64,000 nt of DNA, taken from assembly GCA_027972325.1 (NCBI GenBank), contig JAPMOS010000009.1, positions 352,501 to 416,500 on the forward strand. The letters are read 5' to 3'. Below are positions 28,147 through 38,021 of this stretch, one piece after another; position 1 is the stretch's first letter; the number at the start of each line of letters is the position of its first letter. The notes under the pieces were generated by a model that did not search any database, had not been told where the DNA came from, and was given only the letters and a program-made list of their open reading frames with translations. The translations under genes and the position numbers were made by a program. This DNA is from Paratrimastix pyriformis (lineage: Eukaryota > Preaxostyla > Paratrimastigidae).

Positions 28147-29265
28147 ATGGCCACCACTTCGGTTGACATCCTCTTCCGCGTGTTCCGCACGCTCCATGAG
28201 ATGCTCCACGATCGTGGCTATTTGGTTTCTCAGGCAGACCTTGATATGACTCTTCAGGAGTTTAAAGATAAGTATGGCGACAATCCATCGTCCGTCTGGA
28301 GTTCGCTTCACGGGGATATATATTGTCGCATATTTCCCAAATTCAGGATGCACCGTGACACGTTGACCATCATGGCTGCCAATGCTGCAGGCCAAAGTAT
28401 TTTCGTGTTCTTCCCCCAAGAACCCAAGGTGGGTGTCGCTCCGCTTCGCGCGTCTGTGTTCATAAATCGTCCACTTGACGCGATCCACTCGTTTCCTCTG
28501 CGCACAGCTATTTTGATAGGATGATTGCCGAGGGTGTGAAGAACGCCATTGTCGTCGTTCAAGACAAGCTCAGCTCCTTCGCCAAGCAGGTTTGTCACAC
28601 TTGTTTGCGCTGCTTTTGTTCTCATGTTCTGGCTTCTGCTTTCGGCATCGCATCGTTCCCCCGTGTCCAGTCTCTGGTAGCCATGGCTGCCAAGGTCCAC
28701 ATTGAACAGTTCCTCCAAAGTGAGCTGCTTGTCAACATCACGAGGCACGTCCGTGACCTGAGCATGGATTTGTTTTTGAGCTGACTTCCCCCACCCCCTC
28801 CTCCCCCTCCCTCCCCCCCCAGGTTCTGGTGCCTCAGCACGTCCCGCTCACGCCCGAGCAAAGGCCCTTCTGCTCGAGAAATAGTCTGTCTTTTTTTGCC
28901 TCCGTTCCCCTGGCATATCCCCCTGTCTTGCTCTTCATAGCAAGGTGAAGGAGACCCAGCTTCCTCGGATCCAGTTGGGTGATCCCGTGGTCAGGTATTT
29001 TGGGCTCGTTCGCGGGCAGGTTTGTCATCCACCACCACCACCACCCACCCACCCACCCACCCACCCACCTACCTGCCGTTGCGGGCGCCACCCCTGCCGA
29101 TGCGGGCGCCACCCCTGCCGTTGCGGGCGTGGACCGTGGCAGTGTGGAAGGGGGGCGGGAATGGGCAATCACCTCACCCCCCCATCCCCCATCCCCCAGG
29201 TGGTGAAGATCATCCGTCCTTCGGAAACCGCCGGCCGGTACATCACCTACCGCCTTGTTAGCTGA
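28147..29265 (+). CDS. RPB5: RPB5 (RPABC1), shared RNA polymerase I/II/III subunit
   Basis: Exons 28147-28457, 28508-28589, 28671-28748, about 28822-28892, 28941-29019 and 29200-29265. Hallmarks are TLHEMLHDRGYLVSQADLD, SIFVFFPQEPKVGV, FLQSELLVNITRH and the near-invariant C-terminus KETQLPRIQLGDPVVRYFG then VKIIRPSETAGRYITYRLVS. Length is normal (about 200-220 residues). Exon 4 starts VLVPQHVPLTPEQ, but the next conserved piece ALLLEKYKVKET lies in another frame, so one base appears missing near 28862 (CAAAGGCCC). This is a core gene that should be intact, so a sequence error or allele difference is the likely cause. The last intron holds a CACCC/GCGGGCGCC repeat. Confidence 0.92.
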
Positions 29266-29569
29266 ACATCCCCATTCCTGCCCTCTCTCTTCCATCCTCC
29301 GTATCCTCGTCGCGACCGTCTTCTCATGGACTTGGGGCGTCTGTTCTCTTTATTTCCCCCCCTGCCCGGTACCGGGCTGTGTGGCTGGTCGCTGGGTGGC
29401 GAGGCGAGGCGAAGGCCCCTCCTTCTTCCTCGCCCTCCTTCTTCCTCGCCCGTTTCTCTCTTTCGGCTTTTCTTTGGCCTCTTCTCCCTCCCTTCCTCCG
29501 AAAATTCCGACCGACTCCTCCAGTCACGGGAGGGGTGGGCTGGGGTGAGCTGGGGTGGGATCCACCTTT

Positions 29570-30558
29570 TTACTGGTGCATCGTCAACGCCGCCTGGATA
29601 GCGTACCGGGTCCCCTCCGAGAGGGCCCCGGGCTCGGAGGCACGGCTCCACCTGACCCCCCGCAGCGATTTGGCTTGGATGGCCCCATCTGTGGTCGGGT
29701 TCGGGTCACTGCTCTCGGCGACCCGGGAGCAGTAGACCAGAGGCACCGGCGGTACCTGGGTTGGGTCGGCGTCAGGGTCCAGGGCCACCAGCAGCTGGGC
29801 GGGTGTCACCCAGCAGGCCAGGTCGACCTCGGCCTCCTGGAAACGGTACTGTAAGCGTCCTTGGCTGGCGGAAGGCAGGGACAGGGACGTGTGGCATTGC
29901 GGCACGGGCAAAACGTCGCCGTCACCCAGTCGGACACGCAGATACACCACGAGATGCTGCCGGCGCGGGGGCCCAACCTCCAGCCGGGTGGGATAGCTTG
30001 ACTCCCAGATAGCTACCACCTCGATCGGGCCGGCAATACCCCGGAGGTCTAACCCTGTTTCCTCTTCAAAAAAACGTGGTTGCAGCAACGCCGGGGGAGT
30101 GATGACTGCTGACCTTGGGCCTCCCGCAAGGCGGCCGAGAAGAGTGTCTCGCCGGGTTCGACGCTGCCACCCGGGACGACCCAACTCAGCGGAAATGTTC
30201 GCATGGTTGCCGGGCGGCGGGTGAGAAGGATTTCACCCTTCGAATTTTCGATCAACAGAGCGGCGGCCAGTGAGACAGGTCTCGGGGCCATGGGACATGG
30301 AGGAAGTGGTTGGGAAGTTGTTGATTTGGCAAGCATTGCTGCAGGACAAGGTTGGTCGTGGCTATATGGGACGCGAAACCACGACACATCTGTTGTCGAT
30401 TCTCTTGAAGATGCGGAAAGTGCCAGTTTGATTTCATCATCGGCACGGGTGGCGACCCCAACCCAAAGCCAGCTTCCTTCCGGTCGAACCGTTTCGTATA
30501 TACATTGCCCAAAGACGAGTAATGTTGTGCGACCGTCGATGCTCTGAGCCACGATCAT
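29570..30558 (-). CDS. NUDT17-like Nudix hydrolase
   Basis: Two exons, 30558-30114 and 30063-29570, join in phase to 939 nt (312 residues). The Nudix box GX5EX7REUXEEXGU spans the intron: GGSVEPGETLFSAALREAQ in exon 1 and EETGLDL in exon 2, all catalytic Glu and Arg present. The rest (VSLAAALLIENSKGEILLTR before the box; VVAIWESSYPTRLEVG and HLVVYLRVRL after it) follows the NUDT17/NUDT8-type layout with an extended N-terminus of about 90 residues. Such enzymes cleave nucleoside diphosphates linked to another moiety; the substrate here is unknown. The 50-bp intron starts GTCAGC. No targeting signal is obvious. The gene converges with RPB5. Confidence 0.85.
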
Positions 30559-30734
30559 CTTGCTGCTCCCTCCCCTCGCACTGTTGGGCGCGCCGGGTGT
30601 GCCAGGAGGCGTCGTTATTCATCTCGACCCCAAAACACTCACAACCACGAACAAACCTAACCGATTCAACGCAAAAAGTCACGCCCGAACCGGGCGTCGG
30701 AGAGCCAAAACAAGATAAAAGAGAATCATCACCC

Positions 30735-32207
30735 CTACATCATCGCTGCTCCGCCGTACGTGGCCACGCACTGATTGTACTGTTCCCGCGAGCTGTGCAT
30801 CATGGCGCAAAGGTATTGGTGTTGCTTGAGGGATGAGTACACCTCATGGCGCATGGACCACTCGGCGTAGATCCGGGCGTTGGAGGCCATCTGCATGGCC
30901 AGGGTCGTGAAGGCAACTGGACCCAGGCCGATTTTCACCTCGGTGGGGCGAAGATGGTCCGAGATGGAATAACCAAGGGTTAGAGCGGTCTTGTTCATGA
31001 AGTAGGCCCGCTCAATGTCGAGGAAATACTGAGCGGGGACAAGGAAAAGTGAGCGCCCGGTGTCCCCCATTTCCACTTTGAACAGACCTGGTTGTAGTCG
31101 CCAACAAGCCACTTGCTCGCCCCATCCTGAGCCAAGGTAAAGCGCCGGATACCGGGGTTATTCCCCTGCGAGGGCGTCACCGAGGGAGCATACAGGTGGG
31201 CATGGAAGGGCACATCATCGGCCCGGTTGGGTGCCGGGGCATTGGCGGGGATGCGGCCCACACGAACGGCCAGCGCGTGGACATCGCTGGGTCGGAGCAG
31301 CACCCAGCCGTCGTGGTGCAGGTGACCGAAGATGCTCAGCTGGGAGTGTCCGGAAAAGAGGGGAGAGAAAAAAGTGGTTGTGGCAGAAACCCGAATAGAA
31401 TCAACAGACGGGAATCTGCCGATTGGCGCTGAGGAGGCTGAACCAGCGGTCGGCGTACGCGTCCCGCCAGAGAAACTGCGAGTCGTACCCGTTGTCGGTC
31501 GGGGGGATGTGGGCCATCACGACGACGGACTCGCCCTTCTGTTGGGCCTTCGCCATCGTGGTCTGGAGCCATGCGAATTGCCCACAAGGGTCCGAGTCGC
31601 GGGATGTGTCGAAGTTTCGGTTGCTGGGTGAGTATAGTACCGTATTCAGGACGATGATGCGGAGATTGGGCAGGGGGGAGTAGCTGTAGTAACCACCCCG
31701 CTGGAATGTGGCCATGTCATCGGAGGTTTGGAAGGTCATCCCCGTGGCATTGAAGACCTCGCTGAGTTTGTTGTAATAATCGTTATTGGGTCCGCACGCG
31801 AGCTGGTAGTTATCCAAGGCATCGTCATTGCCCAGAGAAGGGAGCAGCGGGACGTTTGGGAAAGATTGGGCGTACGACTGATATACAGTTCGCACAGTGT
31901 CAAACTTTTCGCCGCTTGAGATGTCGTGCCCACAGAAGTCGCCGTTGAGCAAGATGAAAGAAGGCTTGGGGTCGATCGTTTTCATGGAACCTGTGAACAG
32001 ATTGACGAGCTCCATATTTGGGTCACAGCCATAGCGCCCAAATGTTTGAGGAGGGGCGGATCCTTTTTGAGCCCAGCAATTTTTTGGCTGGGACGAATCA
32101 ACATAGCCCGTATAATGAGAATCCATATGAAAATCAGTGACAAGCCAAAATGACTCGGCTCTCACATAAAAAGGTAGTAGAGCAATCGCGAAGAGCAAGA
32201 GACGCAT
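30735..32207 (-). CDS. Secreted acid-sphingomyelinase-like phosphodiesterase
   Basis: Three exons, 32207-31410, 31339-31088 and 31028-30735, join in phase to 447 residues. A signal peptide MRLLLFAIALLPFYVRAES starts the protein; an upstream in-frame ATG at 32234 would only add nine residues. The metallophosphatase motifs appear in order: DFHMDSHY, LNGDFCGHD, LGNDD, VVMAHIPP and IFGHLHHD. The C-terminal domain ends REQYNQCVATYGGAAMM. The layout matches SMPDL3-type enzymes, which hydrolyse phosphodiester or nucleotide substrates outside the cell or in lysosomes. The usual GNH motif is GND here, a change also seen as GNN in some protist and fungal relatives as I recall. Both introns start GTCTGT. 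The start lies 63 bp from the divergent delta-COP start. Confidence 0.9.
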
Positions 32208-32270
32208 GGGAGGCCGAGAGCTGATCGATGTCAAAGTGGCGAGCGAGCGGCTTTCTCCACGGCAATCGAA
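32208..32270. promoter_or_regulatory. 63-bp divergent promoter region
   Basis: All the sequence between the phosphodiesterase ATG (minus) and the delta-COP ATG (plus). Both genes must share or overlap their core promoters here. The stretch is unremarkable in composition and shows no TATA box that I can see. Confidence 0.6.
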
Positions 32271-34064
32271 ATGGTCTTGTTGTTTCGCTTTTCTACTTTT
32301 CTGACCGACCCGTCGATCTGGGCGATGTTGTTCTTCAATTAGGGCGTTATTGGCGCTGGCATTTTGACGAGAGTCGGACGAGGTCTGTTGTTTTCTTTCG
32401 TCTGCCCTTTTTCATCCGATGACGCCCCGTGTTCTGGCCGTTCTCTAGTCCTGGTTTCCACATGTTTCGAACGGACCTCGCATAACATCGACAATCTTTT
32501 CGCCGCTTTCACTAAGCTCCTCCCCTCTGGCAACCGTGAGCATCAGATGCTCGAGACTGAGTCCGCCTACTATCTCTATCAGCCCCTCGAGCAGCTCTAC
32601 CTGGTTATGATTGCCACGAAGACGAGCAACATGGTTGAGAACCTCGATTGCTTGCACCTCCTTGCTCGCATTGTCTTGACGGCAGTCTGTTCTATTATGC
32701 AACGCACTTGCATCCGCACTTCGAATCTTTTGCGATCCGCTCTCACCACCTTGTTTTTTTCCCCCCCACAGGTTCCTCTGCCGGATGAAGCATCCATCCG
32801 GGATAGCATGTTTGACATCAAATTCAAGTGGGACGAAGCCGTCACCTTTGGGTTCCCAAACCATCTGACCCTCGATGAAATCACCCAAAATGTGCAAATG
32901 TATTCCTACGAAGAGGAGCTCTCACGAAAATTGTTGGATGAGAAGCGCCAGGCAGCCCGGCGCCATATCAAGGCGGAGTTGACCAAGGCCGAGGAGGCTC
33001 GCCGGCGCGCGGCCGGTGGCCAGGGCTCCTCCATCCTTGGGTTTGGTGAAACTCCGGCACTGCCCGCCGGCCACGTGGGGAGTATGACTGCTCCGTTTGG
33101 GACCCCGGCGGGCGATGTCGACGCGGGCCATCCGTCATCATCGACCCCGATCGTCTCCACCCCCATGGGTGGTGCGTCCCCTTCGATGAACCCTGCCCCA
33201 TCGGCCCCCCGACCCAGCGGCCGGAAGGGCGGCATCAAGCTCTCCTCTCGGGTGGCCCTGAAACCCGATGCAGTCGAGGTCTGCCCCCCACTCCTCTTCC
33301 TCCTCCTCCTCCTGTCGACACGTTTTGGGCGGCGCGCGGCAGCACACACATGGCCTCACCTCCACCTCCCCTCCCCTCCCCTTTCACCGCCGCAGTCCCT
33401 CAAGCAGGACATGGGCGTCTCGCCCGCCCCCCGGCCGCCTCGACTTCCGTCACGGCCGAGGCTCCATCCGTAGAGGCCGCCGCCGCTGCCGCCCCCGCCT
33501 TCGCCGGGTCTGCCCACAGGCTCAATCAACCACAGACACGCACACAGGCAGAGTGACACAGGCTCAATCAACCACAGACACGCACACAGGCAGAGTGACA
33601 CAGGCTCAATCAACCACAGACACGCACACAGGCAGAGTGACACAGGCTCAATCAACCACAGACACGCACCTCCCCCCCCCCCCCCCCCCCCCCCTCGCCC
33701 GGTCTGCCCATGGGCTCAAACAACCACCTCAGGCACGCACACATAGATTCCGCTCACTGCCGACGTGGGGTCGTTCTCCCGTTCTCCCGTTCACCTCCCC
33801 CGCCGTCCCCGTCCGAGGCCGCTGTGTACTCATCTCGTCTCTGTGCGCTGCGGGGTGTCCGGGTGTGGGTGTGGGGGCAGCATGCGCTTCGTGGCCGAGG
33901 AGAAGGTGCGAGCCGCCTTCGATCGGGAGGGCACCTGCAAGGAGTTCTCGGTCTGGACCCTCAGGCCATCCCTCGCATCCCATCCGTCCCATCCATTCAA
34001 ATCATTCATCCATCCCAGCCAGCCATCCATCCATCCAGCCTCCATCCATCCAGCCTCCATCCAT

Positions 34065-34095
<31 letters not shown>

Positions 34096-35314
34096 TCCAG
34101 CCATCCAGCCAGCCATCCAGCCAAGCCATCCCTCACTTCAGGCCCACGAGCCTCCAGCCCCTCATTTTCTCGTCTCGCCTCACCATCCATCCAGCCAGCC
34201 ATCCAGCCAGCCATCCCTCACTTCAGGCCCACGAGCCTCCAGCCCCTCATTTTTTCTCGTCTCGCCTCACACCATCGATCGACCCCCCCACCCCCCAGGT
34301 TTCTGGGGAGCTTGTGGCGACCCCCGGTGATGCCTCCCTGGCGGGTGCCAGCCTGCGGGTGGCCATCCAGAGGCCCGCTGGCGACCCCTACGTGTGGAAG
34401 GTCCGGGGGCCGCTCTTCCCCCGGGGTTGGGATGACCTGCCGATGTCCGGGGCAGCCGATGCCTGTGTTGTACTTGAGTGGGATGGGGGGGGCCGCTCTT
34501 CCTCCCGGGGTTGGGATGGCCTGCTGGCAGCCGATGCCTGTGTTGAACTTGAGTGGGATTGGGCAACGGGCCTGTGTTGAACTTGAGTGGGATTGGGGGG
34601 CCGCTCTTCCTCCGGGGTTGGGATGGCCTGCTGGCAGCCGATGCCTGTGTTGAACTTGAGTGGGATTGGGGGGCCGCTCTTCCTCCCGGGGTTGGGATGG
34701 CCTGCCGATGTCCGGGGCAGCCGATGCTGGTGTGAACTTGAGTGGGATTGTGTGAACTGGAGTGGGATTGGGCAATGGGCCGCCTGACTCGGTGGGAGTA
34801 CGTTTGGCTCATGGTGGATGGCGGGTGGGCGTGGCTGATGGCTGAATGGGGATGTCTTCCCTTGCGGGGGGTAACAGACGCATCCGGTGGAACCGGACGG
34901 GCGATTCATCTGTTGTTCGCGGTGGATGGCGGGCGGGCGGGGTGTATTGGGATGTCTCCTCTGCGGGTGGTAACAGACGCACCCCGTGATCAACAAGCAG
35001 TCCTTTGCCGAGAACGTCCTCACGTCTGCCCCGCCTTCCCGTCGCCCCGCCATCACCCCCCTTCTTCTTCCCTTGCTCACCTCGTCCCTCGAGCATCATC
35101 ATCTCGCCGCGCCGCCCGCTCATCGTATCATCTCGCCGCTTGCCCCACCCATTCCACTCGGCTGCACGACCCCCCAGAACGGCCCCGGGGAAGCCCTTCC
35201 CGGCTCGGGTCATGAAGTGGCGCTACGATGGGCCCGCCTCGTCCCAGCTGGGCCCCCCACTCTCCGGTCTGCCTCTCCTACAGTCATTCAATCATCATCA
35301 TCATTCAGTCATCC

Positions 35315-35356
<42 letters not shown>

Positions 35357-36720
35357 ATCACCATCCAATCACCATCACCAGTCCATCGTCATTCTCGTCC
35401 ATCATCATCGTTCAGTCCATCATTCAGTCCAGCACCATCATTCAGTCACCATCATCACCATCATCACCATGATCGCCATCGCCATCATCATCAGCCATCT
35501 CATCCCATTGTACAATCATCCAATCCTCATCTGCGTTCCTCTCTTCCTGTGCGCATCTGGTTTCGCAGTCTCCGTTTGGGGCGGGGACGAGGACCCTGAC
35601 GGGAACGGCATGATCGCGGTGACCCTCGAGTACGAGCTGCTCCGGACGGCCATGACCCTCCACAACGTGCTCCTCTGCATGCAGTGCAGGTCCGCCTTTT
35701 GTACGGTATCTATTATGCGTGGGTGAGTGTGTGTGATGTGTGCGTGCATGTGCTCCTCTGCATGCAGTGCAGGTCCGTCTTGTGGCTGTGGTTGTCTCCT
35801 GTGCGGTGCGGTATGTGTATCGCGTTTTTGTGCGGCGGTTTGTGTATGAGAGATATGTGTCTTTGTGTGTGGGAGAGGGGGGGGGGGGGGGGGGGCAGGA
35901 TGTGTGCTGAACCGAGGCTCACCGTCATTCTGTCTTGCCGTTTGCCCCCCCCCCCCCCCCCCCCCCCCATCCGGTGGGTAATGCAGCGGGTGCGGGCCCG
36001 AGGGCCCTCGGCCGAGACGGCCGTCGGTTCGTTCAACTACGACAGCCACTCGCAGACCTGCAGCTGGTCGCACGCCATGATCGACCGCTCCACCGCCTCG
36101 GGGTCCATCGAGATCCGCATGCCCCAGGTCCGGGGTAATGCTGGTCGGATGGTGATGATCGGATGGTGATGATGATGATGACGATCGGATGGTGATGATG
36201 ATGATGACGATCGGATGGTGATGATGATGGTGATGATGATCGAATGGTGACTGAACGTGATGATGATGCTGCTGGGTGATGATCGATGCTGGGTGAGGGC
36301 GACTATGTGGGTGATGTCTGAACGGGAATGGCTGGTGGTGATGATGATGTCTGGGCCATTACTGGACTGGGCCATGGTGGTTTATGTGTGACGGCAGGCC
36401 TGGATGACGCCGGGGGGGGGGGGGGGGGGGGGGGGGTTCCACGAATTCCCTAGCTCACTGCCCTTCTCCCGCCCACTCCCCACAGACGGCCTTCAACGGG
36501 CTTTTCCCCATCTCCGTCTCCTTCTCCTCCTCCTCTCCTTACTGTCCCCTCGAGGTCTGCATCCCCCCTCGCCATACTTCCCCTCCCCCTCCTGTCCTCT
36601 TCTTCATTGTTCCCATGTCACTGTGTGGTGCAGGTGTCCGGGGTCATGGCCGAGGCGGGCCCCGTTCCCTTCGTCCTCGAGAAGGCCCTGACCACCGATG
36701 TGTACAGCATTGGCCCTTGA
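32271..36720 (+). CDS. ARCN1: Coatomer delta subunit (archain)
   Basis: Thirteen exons: 32271-32273, 32343-32382, 32449-32672, 32772-33278, 33396-33507, 33881-33950, 34299-34400, 34977-35023, 35178-35266, 35569-35705, 35987-36127, 36486-36554 and 36634-36720. Together they give about 542 residues, normal for the family. Exon 1 is just the ATG; exons 2-3 then give [17 protein letters not shown], the conserved longin-like start. [12 protein letters not shown] and [14 protein letters not shown] (exon 3) and the Lys/Arg-rich linker (exon 4) follow. The mu-homology domain includes [51 protein letters not shown] and LFPISVSF. Delta-COP is part of the COPI coat that returns vesicles from Golgi to ER. 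Exon 5 needs one extra base in a C6 run (about 33430) to keep frame from [11 protein letters not shown] into [11 protein letters not shown]. The 3' end of exon 10 is chosen by phase. Confidence 0.92.
33508..33710. repeat. 42-bp minisatellite plus poly-C in delta-COP intron 5
   Basis: Four copies of an approximately 42-bp unit beginning CTCAATCAACCACAGACACG, starting at the exon 5 donor region, followed by a run of about 25 C near 33670-33695. The unit includes GTCTGCCCA-like donor sequence at its left end and again after the poly-C. Confidence 0.88.
34010..34260. repeat. CCAGC/CCATC repeats in delta-COP intron 6
   Basis: Imperfect CAGC and CATCCAGC repeats, with a duplicated block CACTTCAGGCCCACGAGCCT at about 34134 and 34219. 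Confidence 0.9.
34430..34980. repeat. About 73-bp minisatellite and copied acceptor in delta-COP intron 7
   Basis: Units built from TGAACTTGAGTGGGATTGGG, GGCCGCTCTTCCTCC, GGGTTGGGATGGCCTGC and CGATGCCTGTGT recur about five times between 34400 and 34775. The first unit starts at the exon 7 donor itself (GTCCGGGGGCCGCTC). Further on, GGTAACAGACGCA appears at about 34868 and again at about 34969, the second being the real 3' splice site of exon 8. Confidence 0.88.
35668..35780 (+). repeat. Copied end of delta-COP exon 10
   Basis: GTGCTCCTCTGCATGCAGTG plus CAGGTCCG occurs at about 35667-35694 in the exon and again at about 35749-35776 in the intron, about 82 bp apart. Confidence 0.88.
35876..36440. 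repeat. Cluster of long G and C homopolymers in delta-COP introns
   Basis: On the sense strand: G about 17 at 35879, C about 22 at 35946-35968 just before exon 11, and G about 24 at 36413-36436 before exon 12. GATGGTGAT repeats fill 36150-36280. Confidence 0.9.
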
Positions 36721-36969
36721 ACCACCGGCACCGGAGGGTGGGTGGGTGTGGGTGTGCATCTCTTTTTTCCTCTTGGTTTGGTCTTTTTGTGGAAGCCGAA
36801 AACAACAGTGGGTTGCTGCAGTCACAATACGGGAATGGGCAGTCACAATATGTCCTTTTTGAGGGTGAAAATGAAAAAACAGAAGGCGGTTGGCCGAGCT
36901 GGGCTGGGTCTGGCAGCCAAGCGGTTGCTTCCCGAAGGTGATCTCGGCTCATCCGCCTTTTTTTGATTC

Positions 36970-37466
36970 ATGGACGATCTCCAGAGCAGTGAAGAAGCGG
37001 CCTTTGTGCACGAGGATGTGCGTTCTATTGTAAAGGAGGTCTGATTGGTATTTTTCGATTCAAACTTTAGCGGTTTCCCTCTTGAAGGTTGTTGAAAGCA
37101 CATTGGGACCTCTCCCACAGGGCAAACCCTATTCTCACGAGTCAGTTCCCGAGTGGATTGACACGATTTGCAGTGGAATTACAAAAAGACTCGCCTCTCT
37201 TCACAAACCCTTCAAGTATGTTGGTCGGTGTTAGATGCTCGCCGCTTTTCTCTCGAGACTTTTGATCCGTAGTATCGAGCGTAATTATGCAAAAAAATGG
37301 GGCTGGACTTCACACTGCGTCGTCCTGCTTTTGGGACAACGCCACTGATGGTCTGCGCTCTCATCCTTTCTGTGTTCACTTCCACGCCACCGTAGGGAGT
37401 GTTGTGCACCCATTTGAAGGCAAATTCTTGTACTGTGTTACCACTGTCCTGGGTATCCAGGTATAG
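36970..37466 (+). CDS. Dynein light chain, Tctex type
   Basis: Four exons, 36970-37038, 37088-37223, 37273-37350 and 37396-37466, join in phase to 354 nt (117 residues), the usual size. The start MDDLQSSEEAAFVHEDVRSI is very close to the DYNLT1/3 N-terminus. SVIMQKNGAGLHTASSCFWD spans the conserved core, and the end is LYCVTTVLGIQV. The protein binds dynein intermediate chain in cytoplasmic or flagellar dynein and links cargo. Introns are 45-49 bp and start GTCTGA, GTCGGT and GTCTGC. The start is 250 bp after the delta-COP stop. Confidence 0.94.
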
Positions 37467-37681
37467 TTCGCCTTTCAGACTTGTTAATCTTTCTCCACCA
37501 TCTTCTTCTTCGTTCTCCACGTCCATCGCCCTTCCTCTTGTCCCTTTTTCGCCCTCCCTCCCGCGACTCCCGAGTCTTAAACACTCCTCTCCCTCTCCTC
37601 CTCCTCTCCTCCCGTACTTTCAGTCTGCGGAACAGAGGGGTGGTGGGAGGCTCCATGGTAAGCCGCGGTGGTGCTGCGGAT

Positions 37682-37729
<48 letters not shown>

Positions 37730-38021
37730 GGTGATTTGTGAAGTGGTGACAGCAGCGCACTACTCTTCCACCAGAACCAAAACACGGCCATGAGAAGGAG
37801 AGTTTCAGATAAGAACGAGTCGATGGGCATTTTTGCCGAGAAGAAGGGGTGATGGCGCCCGCAATTTTGCTGGCCCATCGCGCTCCACCTCGAATCCATG
37901 AGCCAAGTGAGAGGCAAGCCAGGCGCCTGGCACGTCATTATGAAAACAAAAAAACGCCTGCAAGAGTGGACGCACCCGGTTCTATCCGTCAACGGGTCGG
38001 TGACAGCACAATCGAATCGGA
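37467..38021. other. Intergenic region with a 47-base poly-G
   Basis: 555 bp between the dynein light chain stop and the LRR2 start. A C/T-rich stretch at 37500-37620 leads to an unbroken run of about 47 G at 37681-37728, the longest homopolymer in the window. No gene is seen. The LRR2 promoter must lie in the right part. Confidence 0.7.
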
